Source: CBDCYN01 sp965224205 (GTDB lineage Bacteria; Planctomycetota; Phycisphaerae; Phycisphaerales; Phycisphaeraceae). Taken from it: a stretch of DNA of 7,324 nt. Positions 1 through 5,182 of the stretch are shown piece by piece. The notes under the pieces were generated by a model. That model was not told where the DNA came from and did no database searches. It worked only from the letters and a program-made list of their open reading frames with translations. Each line of letters begins with the position of its first letter. Position 1 is the stretch's first letter. The stretch lies in the NCBI GenBank assembly GCA_965224205.1, contig CBDCYN010000041.1, positions 1 to 7,324 of the forward strand, read 5' to 3'. A program made the translations under genes and the position numbers.

Positions 1-450
1 GCCACCCTCGCCAAGTACCTCGCCGAAGCTGAGGGTATCCGCAAGGTCCTCGAATCCAAAGCCGCGGGTTACGAGAACCTCATCAAGGTCTGCGGCGACC
101 GCAAAGACCTCGCCCCCGCCCTGCTGATCATCGAGCGCCTGCCCGACCTCGTCGCCGAGCAGGTCAAGGCGATCTCGAACCTCAAGATCGACAAGATCAC
201 CGTGTGGGATTCCCCCACCCCCGGAAATGGGATCCCCGGCGGCGAAGGCGGCGGTGGATCCACGGCGAATTTTCTACGCAGCCTGATCGGGTCGCTGCCA
301 CCGATGCACGAATTAGCCCAGCAGGCGGGGATCGACCTGCCCCAGGTGTTGGGCAAAGTATCGTCGACGACGACCGAAGATAAATTCGATGATCATGACG
401 CCAGAGATGCTGACAAAAATTTAGATCATGATGAGCCGGACCAACCCTAA
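1..450 (+). CDS. Flotillin / SPFH-domain protein, C-terminal part (5' truncated by window)
   Basis: The reading frame is open from base 1 and ends at TAA 448-450, leaving 149 residues with no start in the window. Visible residues 1-70 (AEAEGIRKVLESKAAGYENL, then LIIERLPDLVAEQV and KIDKITVWD) match the end of the flotillin coiled-coil/AEA-repeat region and its conserved KIDK(I/V)TVWD close. A glycine-rich hinge (GGEGGGGS, about 80-87) and a STANFLRSLIGSLPPMHELAQQAGIDLP segment follow, as in bacterial FloT-like proteins. The last 30 or so residues are an acidic tail rich in D and E. Flotillins are membrane-associated scaffold proteins of lipid microdomains; the N-terminal membrane hairpin and SPFH domain would lie upstream of the window. 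There is a 60-base gap to bioA on the same strand with no clear terminator, so co-transcription is possible but functionally unexplained. Confidence 0.9.
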   Translation, partial: ATLAKYLAEAEGIRKVLESKAAGYENLIKVCGDRKDLAPALLIIERLPDLVAEQVKAISNLKIDKITVWDSPTPGNGIPGGEGGGGSTANFLRSLIGSLPPMHELAQQAGIDLPQVLGKVSSTTTEDKFDDHDARDADKNLDHDEPDQP

Positions 451-510
451 TCACAACATCTACGCCTCCGGTTTTTAGTCAGCGAGTCAAGCGAGTATCC
501 TTGGCCTACC

Positions 511-1965
511 ATGCCGCCTTCACTGATGGATACAACGCAGACCCTCACCACCCTAGACCACCGTCACGTATGGCACCCGTTTACGCCCATGAAGCAGTGG
601 CGGGATCAGCCGCCGTTGGTCATCGACCGCGCTGAGGGCGAGTTCTTGATCGACACCCAAGGCCGGCGCTACATCGACGGGGTGTCGAGCCTGTGGTGCA
701 ACGTGCACGGCCACCGGGTCGAGAAGATCGATCAGGCGGTCCGCGACCAGCTCGATAAGGTCGCTCATACCACTCTGCTGGGATTAGCCAGCGGACCGAG
801 CATCGAGCTGGCCGCGATGCTCGCCGACCGCGCCCCGGGCGGGCTCAATAAAGTCTTCTATAGCGATGCCGGGGCCACGGCGGTCGAGGTCGCGTTCAAG
901 ATGGCGGTCGGGTACTGGTACCACAGCGGCCAGCCGCAAAAGAACCGGTTTATTGGGTTCCAAGGGGCGTACCACGGGGACACCACCGGCTCGATGTCCG
1001 TCGGGTTCATCGACCTGTTCCACCGCCCGTTTACCTCGATGGTGTTCCCCACCCACTTCGCCCCCGCGCCGGACGCTACTGCACCGCCCCCGGACGTAGA
1101 GATACCAGACCAGGCAAGCGGAGGCACAGCCGACACGACATGGCCCAGTAAAAACCCCCGGATCACCGAGCCGCTCAAGCGATACTGCCTCGCCCAGCTC
1201 GAAGCCTTACTCCAGGAACACCGGCACGAGATCGCCGCGATCGTGATCGAACCGATCATGCAGGGCGCGGCGGGGATGATCTGCCAGCCGCCGGGTTTCC
1301 TGCGTGGCGTTGCGGACTTAGCCAAGCGGTATGACGCCCTGCTTATCGCCGACGAGGTCGCCACCGGGTTTGGCCGTACCGGGGAGATGTTCGCCTGTGA
1401 GCATGAACAGGTCGAGCCGGACATCATGTGCCTGGCCAAGGGCATCACCGGCGGTTACCTGCCCCTGGCAGTGACCCTGGCGACCGACCGTATCGAGCAG
1501 GCGTTTTGCGGAGAACTGGCCGACCGACGCACGCTCTACCACGGGCATACCTACACCGGCAACGCCCTGGGATGCGCCGCGGCGATCGCGTCGCTGCAGC
1601 TGTTCGATGAAACAAGCCTGCTCGAACACATCAACGCCAGCGCTGCGATCATCACCGACCGGCTCAACAACGCCCTGCGCGGCTGCCCGGGTGTTGTGGA
1701 TATCCGCCAACGGGGGATCATGGTCGGGATCGATCTGGGACAAAGCCAAGCGAGTGATCACAACCATACCCCAGACGCAAAAGCAGACCGGTTATCAGAC
1801 CCAAACACGCCCGGCACCGCCGCGCTGTGTTTGGCCATGCGTGACAAGGGGTTGATCATCCGCCCCCTGGGCGATGTGATCGTCTTGATGCCCGTCCCTG
1901 CGATGGGGCACGACACCCTTCATCGGATGCTCGATATCGTCGTTGAGGCTCTACTGGAAAAGTGA
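511..1965 (+). CDS. bioA: Adenosylmethionine-8-amino-7-oxononanoate (DAPA) aminotransferase
   Basis: Class III PLP aminotransferase of biotin synthesis, converting 8-amino-7-oxononanoate (KAPA) to 7,8-diaminopelargonate in the cytoplasm. Landmarks: HVWHPFTPM (20-28), SSLWCNVHGH (59-68), YSDAGATAVEVAFKMA (117-132), GAYHGDT (152-158), EPIMQGAAGM (247-256), IADEVATGFGRTG (279-291), the PLP lysine K310 in LAKGITGGYLPLA, HGHTYTGN (344-351), and RPLGDVIVLMP near the end. At 484 residues it is longer than the usual 420-450. The extra length is two low-complexity inserts, about 186-217 (PPPDVEIPDQASGG region) and 411-433. From remembered sequences it resembles the Bacillus subtilis enzyme more than E. 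coli BioA: Phe24 replaces E. coli Tyr17, and Leu61-Trp62 replaces the Trp52-Trp53 pair. The amino donor (SAM or lysine) is therefore uncertain. Start: ATG 511 is given, but ATG 526 (MDTTQ) leaves a more typical N-terminus. Neither has a recognisable Shine-Dalgarno site. No other bio gene is in the window. Confidence 0.93.
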   Translation: MPPSLMDTTQTLTTLDHRHVWHPFTPMKQWRDQPPLVIDRAEGEFLIDTQGRRYIDGVSSLWCNVHGHRVEKIDQAVRDQLDKVAHTTLLGLASGPSIELAAMLADRAPGGLNKVFYSDAGATAVEVAFKMAVGYWYHSGQPQKNRFIGFQGAYHGDTTGSMSVGFIDLFHRPFTSMVFPTHFAPAPDATAPPPDVEIPDQASGGTADTTWPSKNPRITEPLKRYCLAQLEALLQEHRHEIAAIVIEPIMQGAAGMICQPPGFLRGVADLAKRYDALLIADEVATGFGRTGEMFACEHEQVEPDIMCLAKGITGGYLPLAVTLATDRIEQAFCGELADRRTLYHGHTYTGNALGCAAAIASLQLFDETSLLEHINASAAIITDRLNNALRGCPGVVDIRQRGIMVGIDLGQSQASDHNHTPDAKADRLSDPNTPGTAALCLAMRDKGLIIRPLGDVIVLMPVPAMGHDTLHRMLDIVVEALLEK

Positions 1966-2062
1966 AAAGACCCGCCAAGGCCGATCGCAAGCCGGGAAGC
2001 ACCCCCGTGTCATCAACTCGGTCCAAGTATGCACGCGGCGATCAATCTTGATAGTCTAATAG

Positions 2063-2077
2063 CCGATACGGATCGGG
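2063..2077 (+). repeat. Operator-like repeat CCGATnCGGATCGGG, copy 1
   Basis: CCGATACGGATCGGG differs at a single base from the copy at 2255-2269, 192 bases downstream in the same intergenic region. GATC and CGATCGGG words are frequent in this GC-rich window, so chance is possible. Confidence 0.35.
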
Positions 2078-2253
2078 GGGCGGTGATCGGCCACTGCCTG
2101 GATATTAATTCGAGTCACCATACTGATTCGCATCCCCGAAACACAACGGAGCGGTGTAAGCGGACGGATTGGACGGTCCAAGGCAAAGATCTTGGCTTGT
2201 TCGCGGTCGGTGCACCCGGCGAAGCGGTCGGTCCATCGTGGATGAGGTTTCGT

Positions 2254-2269
2254 CCCGATCCGGATCGGG
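2254..2269. repeat. Perfect 16-bp palindrome CCCGATCCGGATCGGG, copy 2 of the operator-like repeat
   Basis: The sequence equals its own reverse complement across 16 bases and lies about 75-90 bases upstream of the TATAAT box of the glycosyltransferase gene. It could bind a dimeric regulator. As RNA it would make a 6-bp stem with a CCGG loop followed by only three T, too weak to call a terminator. Confidence 0.4.
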
Positions 2270-2285
2270 TTTGCGGGGTAGCTTG

Positions 2286-2306
2286 TAAGAGGTCCGTTAA
2301 GAGGTC
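2286..2306 (+). promoter_or_regulatory. Tandem direct repeat TAAGAGGTC x2, candidate activator site
   Basis: TAAGAGGTC occurs at 2286-2294 and again at 2298-2306, a 12-base period, ending 36 bases before the TATAAT box at 2343. Direct half-sites with about one helical turn spacing upstream of a promoter with a poor -35 are the usual layout for a response-regulator-type activator. The identity of any regulator is unknown. Confidence 0.4.
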
Positions 2307-2312
2307 AATCAA

Positions 2313-2348
2313 TTGTCAGGATCGAGCCCGCCCTGGTTGCGGTATAAT
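2313..2348 (+). promoter_or_regulatory. Promoter with consensus -10 (TATAAT) for the glycosyltransferase gene
   Basis: A perfect TATAAT is at 2343-2348, 32 bases before the start codon, giving a leader of about 25 bases. At 16-18 bp spacing the -35 positions read ATCGAG, GATCGA or GGATCG, none near TTGACA. The closest match, TTGTCA at 2313-2318, is 24 bp away and too far for a standard sigma-70 promoter. It is best read as an activator-assisted promoter. Confidence 0.55.
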
Positions 2349-2366
2349 GATCCCTTGATGGGTATT

Positions 2367-2373
2367 AGAGGAG
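2367..2373 (+). promoter_or_regulatory. Ribosome binding site for the glycosyltransferase
   Basis: AGAGGAG lies 7 bases before ATG 2381, the clearest Shine-Dalgarno site on the plus strand of the window, and it fixes the start. GGAG is followed directly by TGC and CTCC, so it could form a small 4-bp hairpin over the site. Confidence 0.7.
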
Positions 2374-2380
2374 TGCCTCC

Positions 2381-3754
2381 ATGCGAGTGCTAATGCTGGG
2401 CTGGGAGTTCCCCCCGTTCATCAGCGGTGGGCTGGGGACAGCCTGCTACGGGCTGACCAAGGCGCTGGGGCGTCGCGGGGTTAACGTGACCTTTATCCTG
2501 CCCAAAGCAGTCGGCACCGAGTATTCGTCGCATGTACGGCTGCTGTCTCCGCAAGCGCCGCAAGCCGCGGTGGGCGACCGATCCCCCGCTAGTGTCGCCA
2601 GCACATACCAAACGCAGCTCCACGAGGGGGGGCAAGCCTTTAAACACGTGACGTTCAAAGCTGTTCCCTCGCGGATCACCAGCCCATACCCGTCTGGCAG
2701 GCAGTCGATGGCCTCTACCCAGCAAGGTCTACGCCCCGAGGACCGGCCGATCGGGGTGCTGGGCTATGGTCCCGGTGATGCCGCTGGGCCCGGGGGTGGG
2801 GGCGGAGAGGGGCGGGGGTATAGCGGGGACCTGATCACCGAATCGCAACGGTACGCCAACCTGTGCGTCGACCTGGTCAAGGGCGAGCCGTTCGACGTGA
2901 TCCACGCCCACGATTGGCTGACCTTCCCCGCGGGCCTGGCGATCGCGTCGGTGACCGGCAAGCCCCTGGTCGTGCACGTGCACTCGACCGAGTTCGACCG
3001 GGCTGGGGAGAGCATCAACCAGCAGATCTACGATATCGAACGCCGCGGCATGCACGGGGCGATGCGGGTCGTGGCGGTCAGCTACCTCACCCGCTCGATG
3101 GTCCTGCACCGCTACGGGGTCGACCCCTCCAAGGTCGACGTGGTGTACAACGGCATCGACAACGGCCAGGCACCCCAGGAGGTCAGCCTGCGCACCGCGA
3201 TCCGCAAGGGCGACAAGATCGTTCTCTACCTGGGCCGGGTGACCATGCAGAAGGGCCCCGAGTACTTCATCAACGCCGCGTGCAAGGTGCTCGAGAAGTT
3301 CGAGAGGGTGAAGTTCGTCGTCGCCGGATCGGGCGACAAGATAGAAGAGATCATCGACCTGGCCGCGGCCAAGGGGATCGGGCACAAGGTGCTGTTCACC
3401 GGGTTCCTGCGTGGCCCGGACGTCGAGCGGATCTTTAAGATGGCTGACGTGTACGTCATGCCCTCGGTCAGTGAGCCGTTCGGGATCGCCCCGCTCGAGG
3501 CCATCAGCCACGACGTGCCGGTGATCATCTCCAAGACCTCGGGCGTCTCCGAGGTGCTCACCCACGCGTTGAAAGTCGATTTCTGGGACGTCGACGAGAT
3601 CGCCAACAAGATCATCGCCGTGCTCAAGCACCCGCCGCTTAGCTCCACGTTACGCGAACACGCCGACATGGAGGTCCGCAAACTCACCTGGGACGACGCG
3701 GCCCGCAAGTGCCATGATGTCTACGAACACACCTCGGCGCTGATGCCGGTGTAA
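2381..3754 (+). CDS. Glycosyltransferase, GT-B fold (GT4 / glycogen-synthase-like)
   Basis: A 457-residue nucleotide-sugar-dependent glycosyltransferase of the GT-B fold. The N-terminal domain opens with MRVLMLGWEFPPFISGGLGT, the glycine-rich acceptor/donor loop typical of starch/glycogen synthase-like enzymes, and includes FDVIHAHDWLTFPAG (171-185) with HAHDW. The C-terminal GT1 domain shows VVYNGID (254-260), VLYLGRVTMQKGPEYF (281-296; the R and K of the GR-x4-KG donor phosphate site), VVAGSG (313-318), LFTGFLRGPDVERIFKMADVYVMPS (338-362) and EPFGIAPLEA (365-374), the E-x7-E motif (E365, E373) of retaining enzymes. Between the conserved blocks, residues about 50-150 are poorly conserved in appearance and end in a glycine-rich run (GPGGGGGEGRGYSGD, 136-150). 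No signal peptide or membrane segment is seen, so it is probably cytoplasmic. The donor and acceptor cannot be told: glycogen, envelope polysaccharide or a glycolipid are all possible. It has its own promoter and converges with the next gene. Confidence 0.9.
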   Translation: MRVLMLGWEFPPFISGGLGTACYGLTKALGRRGVNVTFILPKAVGTEYSSHVRLLSPQAPQAAVGDRSPASVASTYQTQLHEGGQAFKHVTFKAVPSRITSPYPSGRQSMASTQQGLRPEDRPIGVLGYGPGDAAGPGGGGGEGRGYSGDLITESQRYANLCVDLVKGEPFDVIHAHDWLTFPAGLAIASVTGKPLVVHVHSTEFDRAGESINQQIYDIERRGMHGAMRVVAVSYLTRSMVLHRYGVDPSKVDVVYNGIDNGQAPQEVSLRTAIRKGDKIVLYLGRVTMQKGPEYFINAACKVLEKFERVKFVVAGSGDKIEEIIDLAAAKGIGHKVLFTGFLRGPDVERIFKMADVYVMPSVSEPFGIAPLEAISHDVPVIISKTSGVSEVLTHALKVDFWDVDEIANKIIAVLKHPPLSSTLREHADMEVRKLTWDDAARKCHDVYEHTSALMPV

Positions 3755-3777
3755 TCCCCTTACGATCTGATGAGCCA

Positions 3778-4977
3778 TCATAGGTAGGTCCGGCCCTGGC
3801 CGGACATGACCGACGTATGGGGCGATCGATTTGTCCGGGCAGGCCCGGATCTACGGAACTTACTTTGCCGGTGGGATTGACATAACGTACCCAACACCAT
3901 ACACACTAAAATGCCTGCTGTCCCAGGTTCGGGGATAGGGCTTGCGATAAATATCCTCGTCTCCAAAAAACCGGTTGCCGGGTCTGCGATGAAGGCATCG
4001 AAGACGACGTCGCCGTTGTCGTTCAACGATGGATTGAGAGGAAGATCAACGACAAAACCGCCAAGAAAGTCTCCATCCCGGACCAATAATTGGTTATCGA
4101 CCAATATTCCACCCGGAGAAAAACCACCTGTTTCCGGGTCCTGTAAAGAAGCTGTAAATGCCAGGTCGCCGTTGGTATTCAACGATGGACTTTCGGGAGA
4201 AGTGATGACTACGCTGTCAATCATTTCACCATCCTTTACCCGCAATTGGCCGTTAACAAATATGCCCCGTTCAGAAAAAAACCTAGTCGTTGGGTCCTGT
4301 AATAAAGCTTCAAAAGCCAGATCACCGTTGGCGTTTAACGACGGGCGGGCGGGCGACTTGATGACCCAACCGTCGACGGTATCGCCGCTCTGTACCTGCA
4401 ATTGATCGTTGATAAATATTCCTTGAGACGAGCCAGTCATCGGGTCTTGGAACAAAGCTGTAAATGCCAGATCACCGTTGGCATTCAACGACGGGCTGGT
4501 GGGCGACTTGATGACCAAACCGTCGATCGTATCACCGCTCTGTACCCGCAATTGATCGTTGATAAATATTCCTTTGTTAAAAGAACCGGTCACCGAGTCC
4601 TCAAACGAACTCGTGAATGCCACATCGCCATTATCATTCAACGAAAGTGGGATGCTGAAAGGCTCTTGGACGACCAAGTTCCCGAGCGTATCTCCTCCCT
4701 GGACCCATAATTGGTCATTGACGAATACTCCTATAGACAAGCCAGGCATCAGGTCTTGAAATGAAGCTATAAATGCGAGGCCGCCGTTATTGTTCAACGA
4801 CGAAGCTAAAGGGAAGCGAATGTCAACGCCGCCAACCGTGTCGCCATCTCGAACCAGTGGTTCAAACTCGTAAGTCTGCGCAAATGAAGAGCAGGTTCCC
4901 ACAGAAAATGCCGCGGCAACTGCCAAACTCAAAGCGATATGGCTGTTGCCTGTACGTGTGCCTATTACTTTTGGCAT
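3778..4977 (-). CDS. Secreted NxxGxxAF tandem-repeat protein with PEP-CTERM sorting signal
   Basis: A 399-residue exported protein. The start is ATG 4977, chosen because GGTGGAG lies 6 bases upstream; an in-frame GTG at 4989 lies inside that site. Residues 1-33 form a signal peptide (basic n-region, hydrophobic HIALSLAVAAAFSVG, likely cleavage SFA|QT). Residues 35-341 are six repeats of 48-53 residues, each with a G(I/V)F(I/V)NDQL-x-V-x-x-GD strand and an N-x-N-G-D-(L/V)-A-F core (N at 62, 114, 165, 215, 268, 319), the pattern of the 'choice-of-anchor tandem repeat NxxGxxAF' family. Its function is unknown, presumably extracellular. PEP at 349-351, a hydrophobic stretch 353-366 and an RR pair at 375-376 make an exosortase-type PEP-CTERM signal. 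Unusually, 23 further residues follow the arginines, and they are encoded by the REP-like repeat. Sample rows have about 42-47% GC against about 63% in the glycosyltransferase, suggesting transfer or different selection. Confidence 0.85.
   Translation of the reverse strand: MPKVIGTRTGNSHIALSLAVAAAFSVGTCSSFAQTYEFEPLVRDGDTVGGVDIRFPLASSLNNNGGLAFIASFQDLMPGLSIGVFVNDQLWVQGGDTLGNLVVQEPFSIPLSLNDNGDVAFTSSFEDSVTGSFNKGIFINDQLRVQSGDTIDGLVIKSPTSPSLNANGDLAFTALFQDPMTGSSQGIFINDQLQVQSGDTVDGWVIKSPARPSLNANGDLAFEALLQDPTTRFFSERGIFVNGQLRVKDGEMIDSVVITSPESPSLNTNGDLAFTASLQDPETGGFSPGGILVDNQLLVRDGDFLGGFVVDLPLNPSLNDNGDVVFDAFIADPATGFLETRIFIASPIPEPGTAGILVCMVLGTLCQSHRQSKFRRSGPARTNRSPHTSVMSGQGRTYL
3784..3854. repeat. Paired GTAG-headed REP-like palindromes (BIME-like inverted pair)
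   Basis: Two 23-base units face each other across a 25-base centre. The left unit (3784-3806, +) is GTAG, G, a stem of TCCGGCC and GGCCGGA around CT, then CA. The right unit (3832-3854, read on -) is GTAG, A, a stem of TCCGGGC and GCCCGGA around CT, then CA. They match at 20 of 23 positions. The two stem differences are a compensating pair, so each unit keeps a perfect 7-bp hairpin. A GTAG tetranucleotide followed by a palindrome is the known architecture of REP sequences mobilised by RAYT (TnpA-REP) transposases in other bacteria. No RAYT gene is in the window. The element sits between two convergent genes and overlaps the 3' end of the minus-strand one. Confidence 0.75.
3955..4731 (-). repeat. 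In-frame tandem repeats (five full units of about 150-160 bases) within the NxxGxxAF gene
   Basis: Units correspond to residues 83-135, 136-185, 186-237, 238-289 and 290-341, after a first divergent unit at 35-82. Units 3 and 4 (4423-4572 and 4267-4422) are nearly the same at the DNA level. Over about 105 aligned bases, at an offset of exactly 150, I count about nine differences, which points to a recent unit duplication or gene conversion. The others have diverged further. Confidence 0.75.
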
Positions 4978-4983
4978 TGATTT

Positions 4984-4990
4984 CTCCACC
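4984..4990 (-). promoter_or_regulatory. Ribosome binding site of the NxxGxxAF gene, inside a hairpin arm
   Basis: On the minus strand GGTGGAG is followed by six bases (AAATCA) and ATG 4977. The GGTGG part also forms the 3' arm of a 7-bp hairpin (4986-5002), so access to this site may depend on leader folding. Confidence 0.65.
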
Positions 4991-5048
4991 TAGTTTAGGT
5001 GGTATTTTCCACCTAACCTCCGCCAACAACAGCAAAGATTTGCTGCTG
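4986..5048 (-). promoter_or_regulatory. Structured leader with two mutually exclusive hairpins
   Basis: Read 5' to 3' on the minus strand, the leader holds three elements. First is a hairpin of CAGCAGCAAA with TTTGCTGTTG (5048-5027, one G-U pair). Next comes TTAGGTGG (5016-5009), loop AAAATA, and CCACCTAA (5002-4995), a perfect 8-bp stem. Last is a further TAGGTGG (4992-4986) that can instead pair with the same CCACCTA (5002-4996) across the loop AAC. The middle arm cannot pair with both partners at once. The 5' pairing leaves the ribosome site free, while the 3' pairing covers it. This is a translation-switch geometry. No known riboswitch class is recognised, and no ligand or protein is implied by the sequence. 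Confidence 0.5.
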
Positions 5049-5051
5049 ACC

Positions 5052-5062
5052 ATTGTATTGTA
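5052..5062 (-). promoter_or_regulatory. Possible -10 element(s) for the NxxGxxAF gene
   Basis: Minus-strand TACAAT occurs twice, overlapping, at 5062-5057 and 5057-5052; each is one base from TATAAT. A start about 6-8 bases downstream would begin the transcript close to the first leader hairpin at 5048. No good -35 is present at 17 bp, where the sequence belongs to the neighbouring repeat element. Tentative. Confidence 0.35.
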
Positions 5063-5078
5063 GGCAGCCGTCTGCGGC

Positions 5079-5160
5079 GGGGTGCCACTGACGGCTTGTC
5101 CGCCAGTGCAAACCACCGTGACGACCGAACACTGGCAGCAAGCTGCCAGTGGCACACCCC
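5079..5160. repeat. Second REP-like inverted hairpin pair
   Basis: Two related units face each other. The left unit starts GGGGTGCCACTG (5079-5090) and forms a hairpin of CACTGACGG (5086-5094) with CCGCCAGTG (5100-5108), one mismatch, loop CTTGT. The right unit, read on the minus strand, starts GGGGTGTGCCACTG and forms a perfect 10-bp inverted repeat: CACTGGCAGC at 5130-5139 and GCTGCCAGTG at 5142-5151. Between units the stem bases CGG/CCG change to CAG/CTG as a compensated pair. The element is unrelated in sequence to the GTAG pair at 3784-3854. It lies 22 bases past the hisB stop and could stabilise the hisC-hisB transcript end, but there is no T-run for an intrinsic terminator. Confidence 0.65.
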
Positions 5161-5182
5161 GGGATTAAAACACCCCAACTGA

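Larger units (their letters stand above)
1966..2342. other. Non-coding intergenic region with operator-like words
   Basis: I see no convincing gene between bioA and the glycosyltransferase. The only sizeable open frame (2029-2358, +) lacks a ribosome binding site, resembles no family I know and runs through the promoter of the next gene. Instead the stretch holds several symmetrical or repeated words: a near-identical 15-mer pair at 2063-2077 and 2255-2269, a 13-base palindrome TTGGACGGTCCAA around 2169-2181, two GCGGTCGGT copies starting 21 bases apart (2203 and 2224), and two TAAGAGGTC copies starting 12 bases apart (2286 and 2298). No T-run terminator follows bioA. Confidence 0.6.

Noticed and set aside
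858..1448. 196-codon open frame on - opposite bioA
   Set aside because: Antisense shadow. The conserved aminotransferase frame on + explains the region.
2254..2272. Terminator of bioA
   Set aside because: Almost 290 bases past the bioA stop, with a 6-bp stem and only three T after it.
2029..2358. 109-codon open frame on + between bioA and the glycosyltransferase
   Set aside because: No ribosome site, no recognisable motif, and it runs through the TATAAT box. Its composition looks like translated intergenic sequence.
2729..3631. 300-codon open frame on - opposite the glycosyltransferase
   Set aside because: Antisense shadow of a GC-rich gene whose + strand product has clear family motifs. 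The translation is D/H/V/R-rich without motifs.
3784..3854. Intrinsic terminator between the convergent genes
   Set aside because: The stems are strong but no T-run follows on either strand. The paired GTAG heads fit a REP element better, although it may still slow or stabilise transcripts.
4978..4989. GTG 4989 as start of the NxxGxxAF gene
   Set aside because: The GTG lies within the GGTGGAG ribosome site that serves ATG 4977, and the signal peptide begins naturally at MPK.
4862..5155. 97-codon open frame on - overlapping the leader and 5' end of the NxxGxxAF gene
   Set aside because: Out of frame with the gene, built from the hairpin repeats, and without a ribosome site.
5079..5160. CRISPR array
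   Set aside because: Only two units, in inverted and not direct orientation, with no regular spacers.
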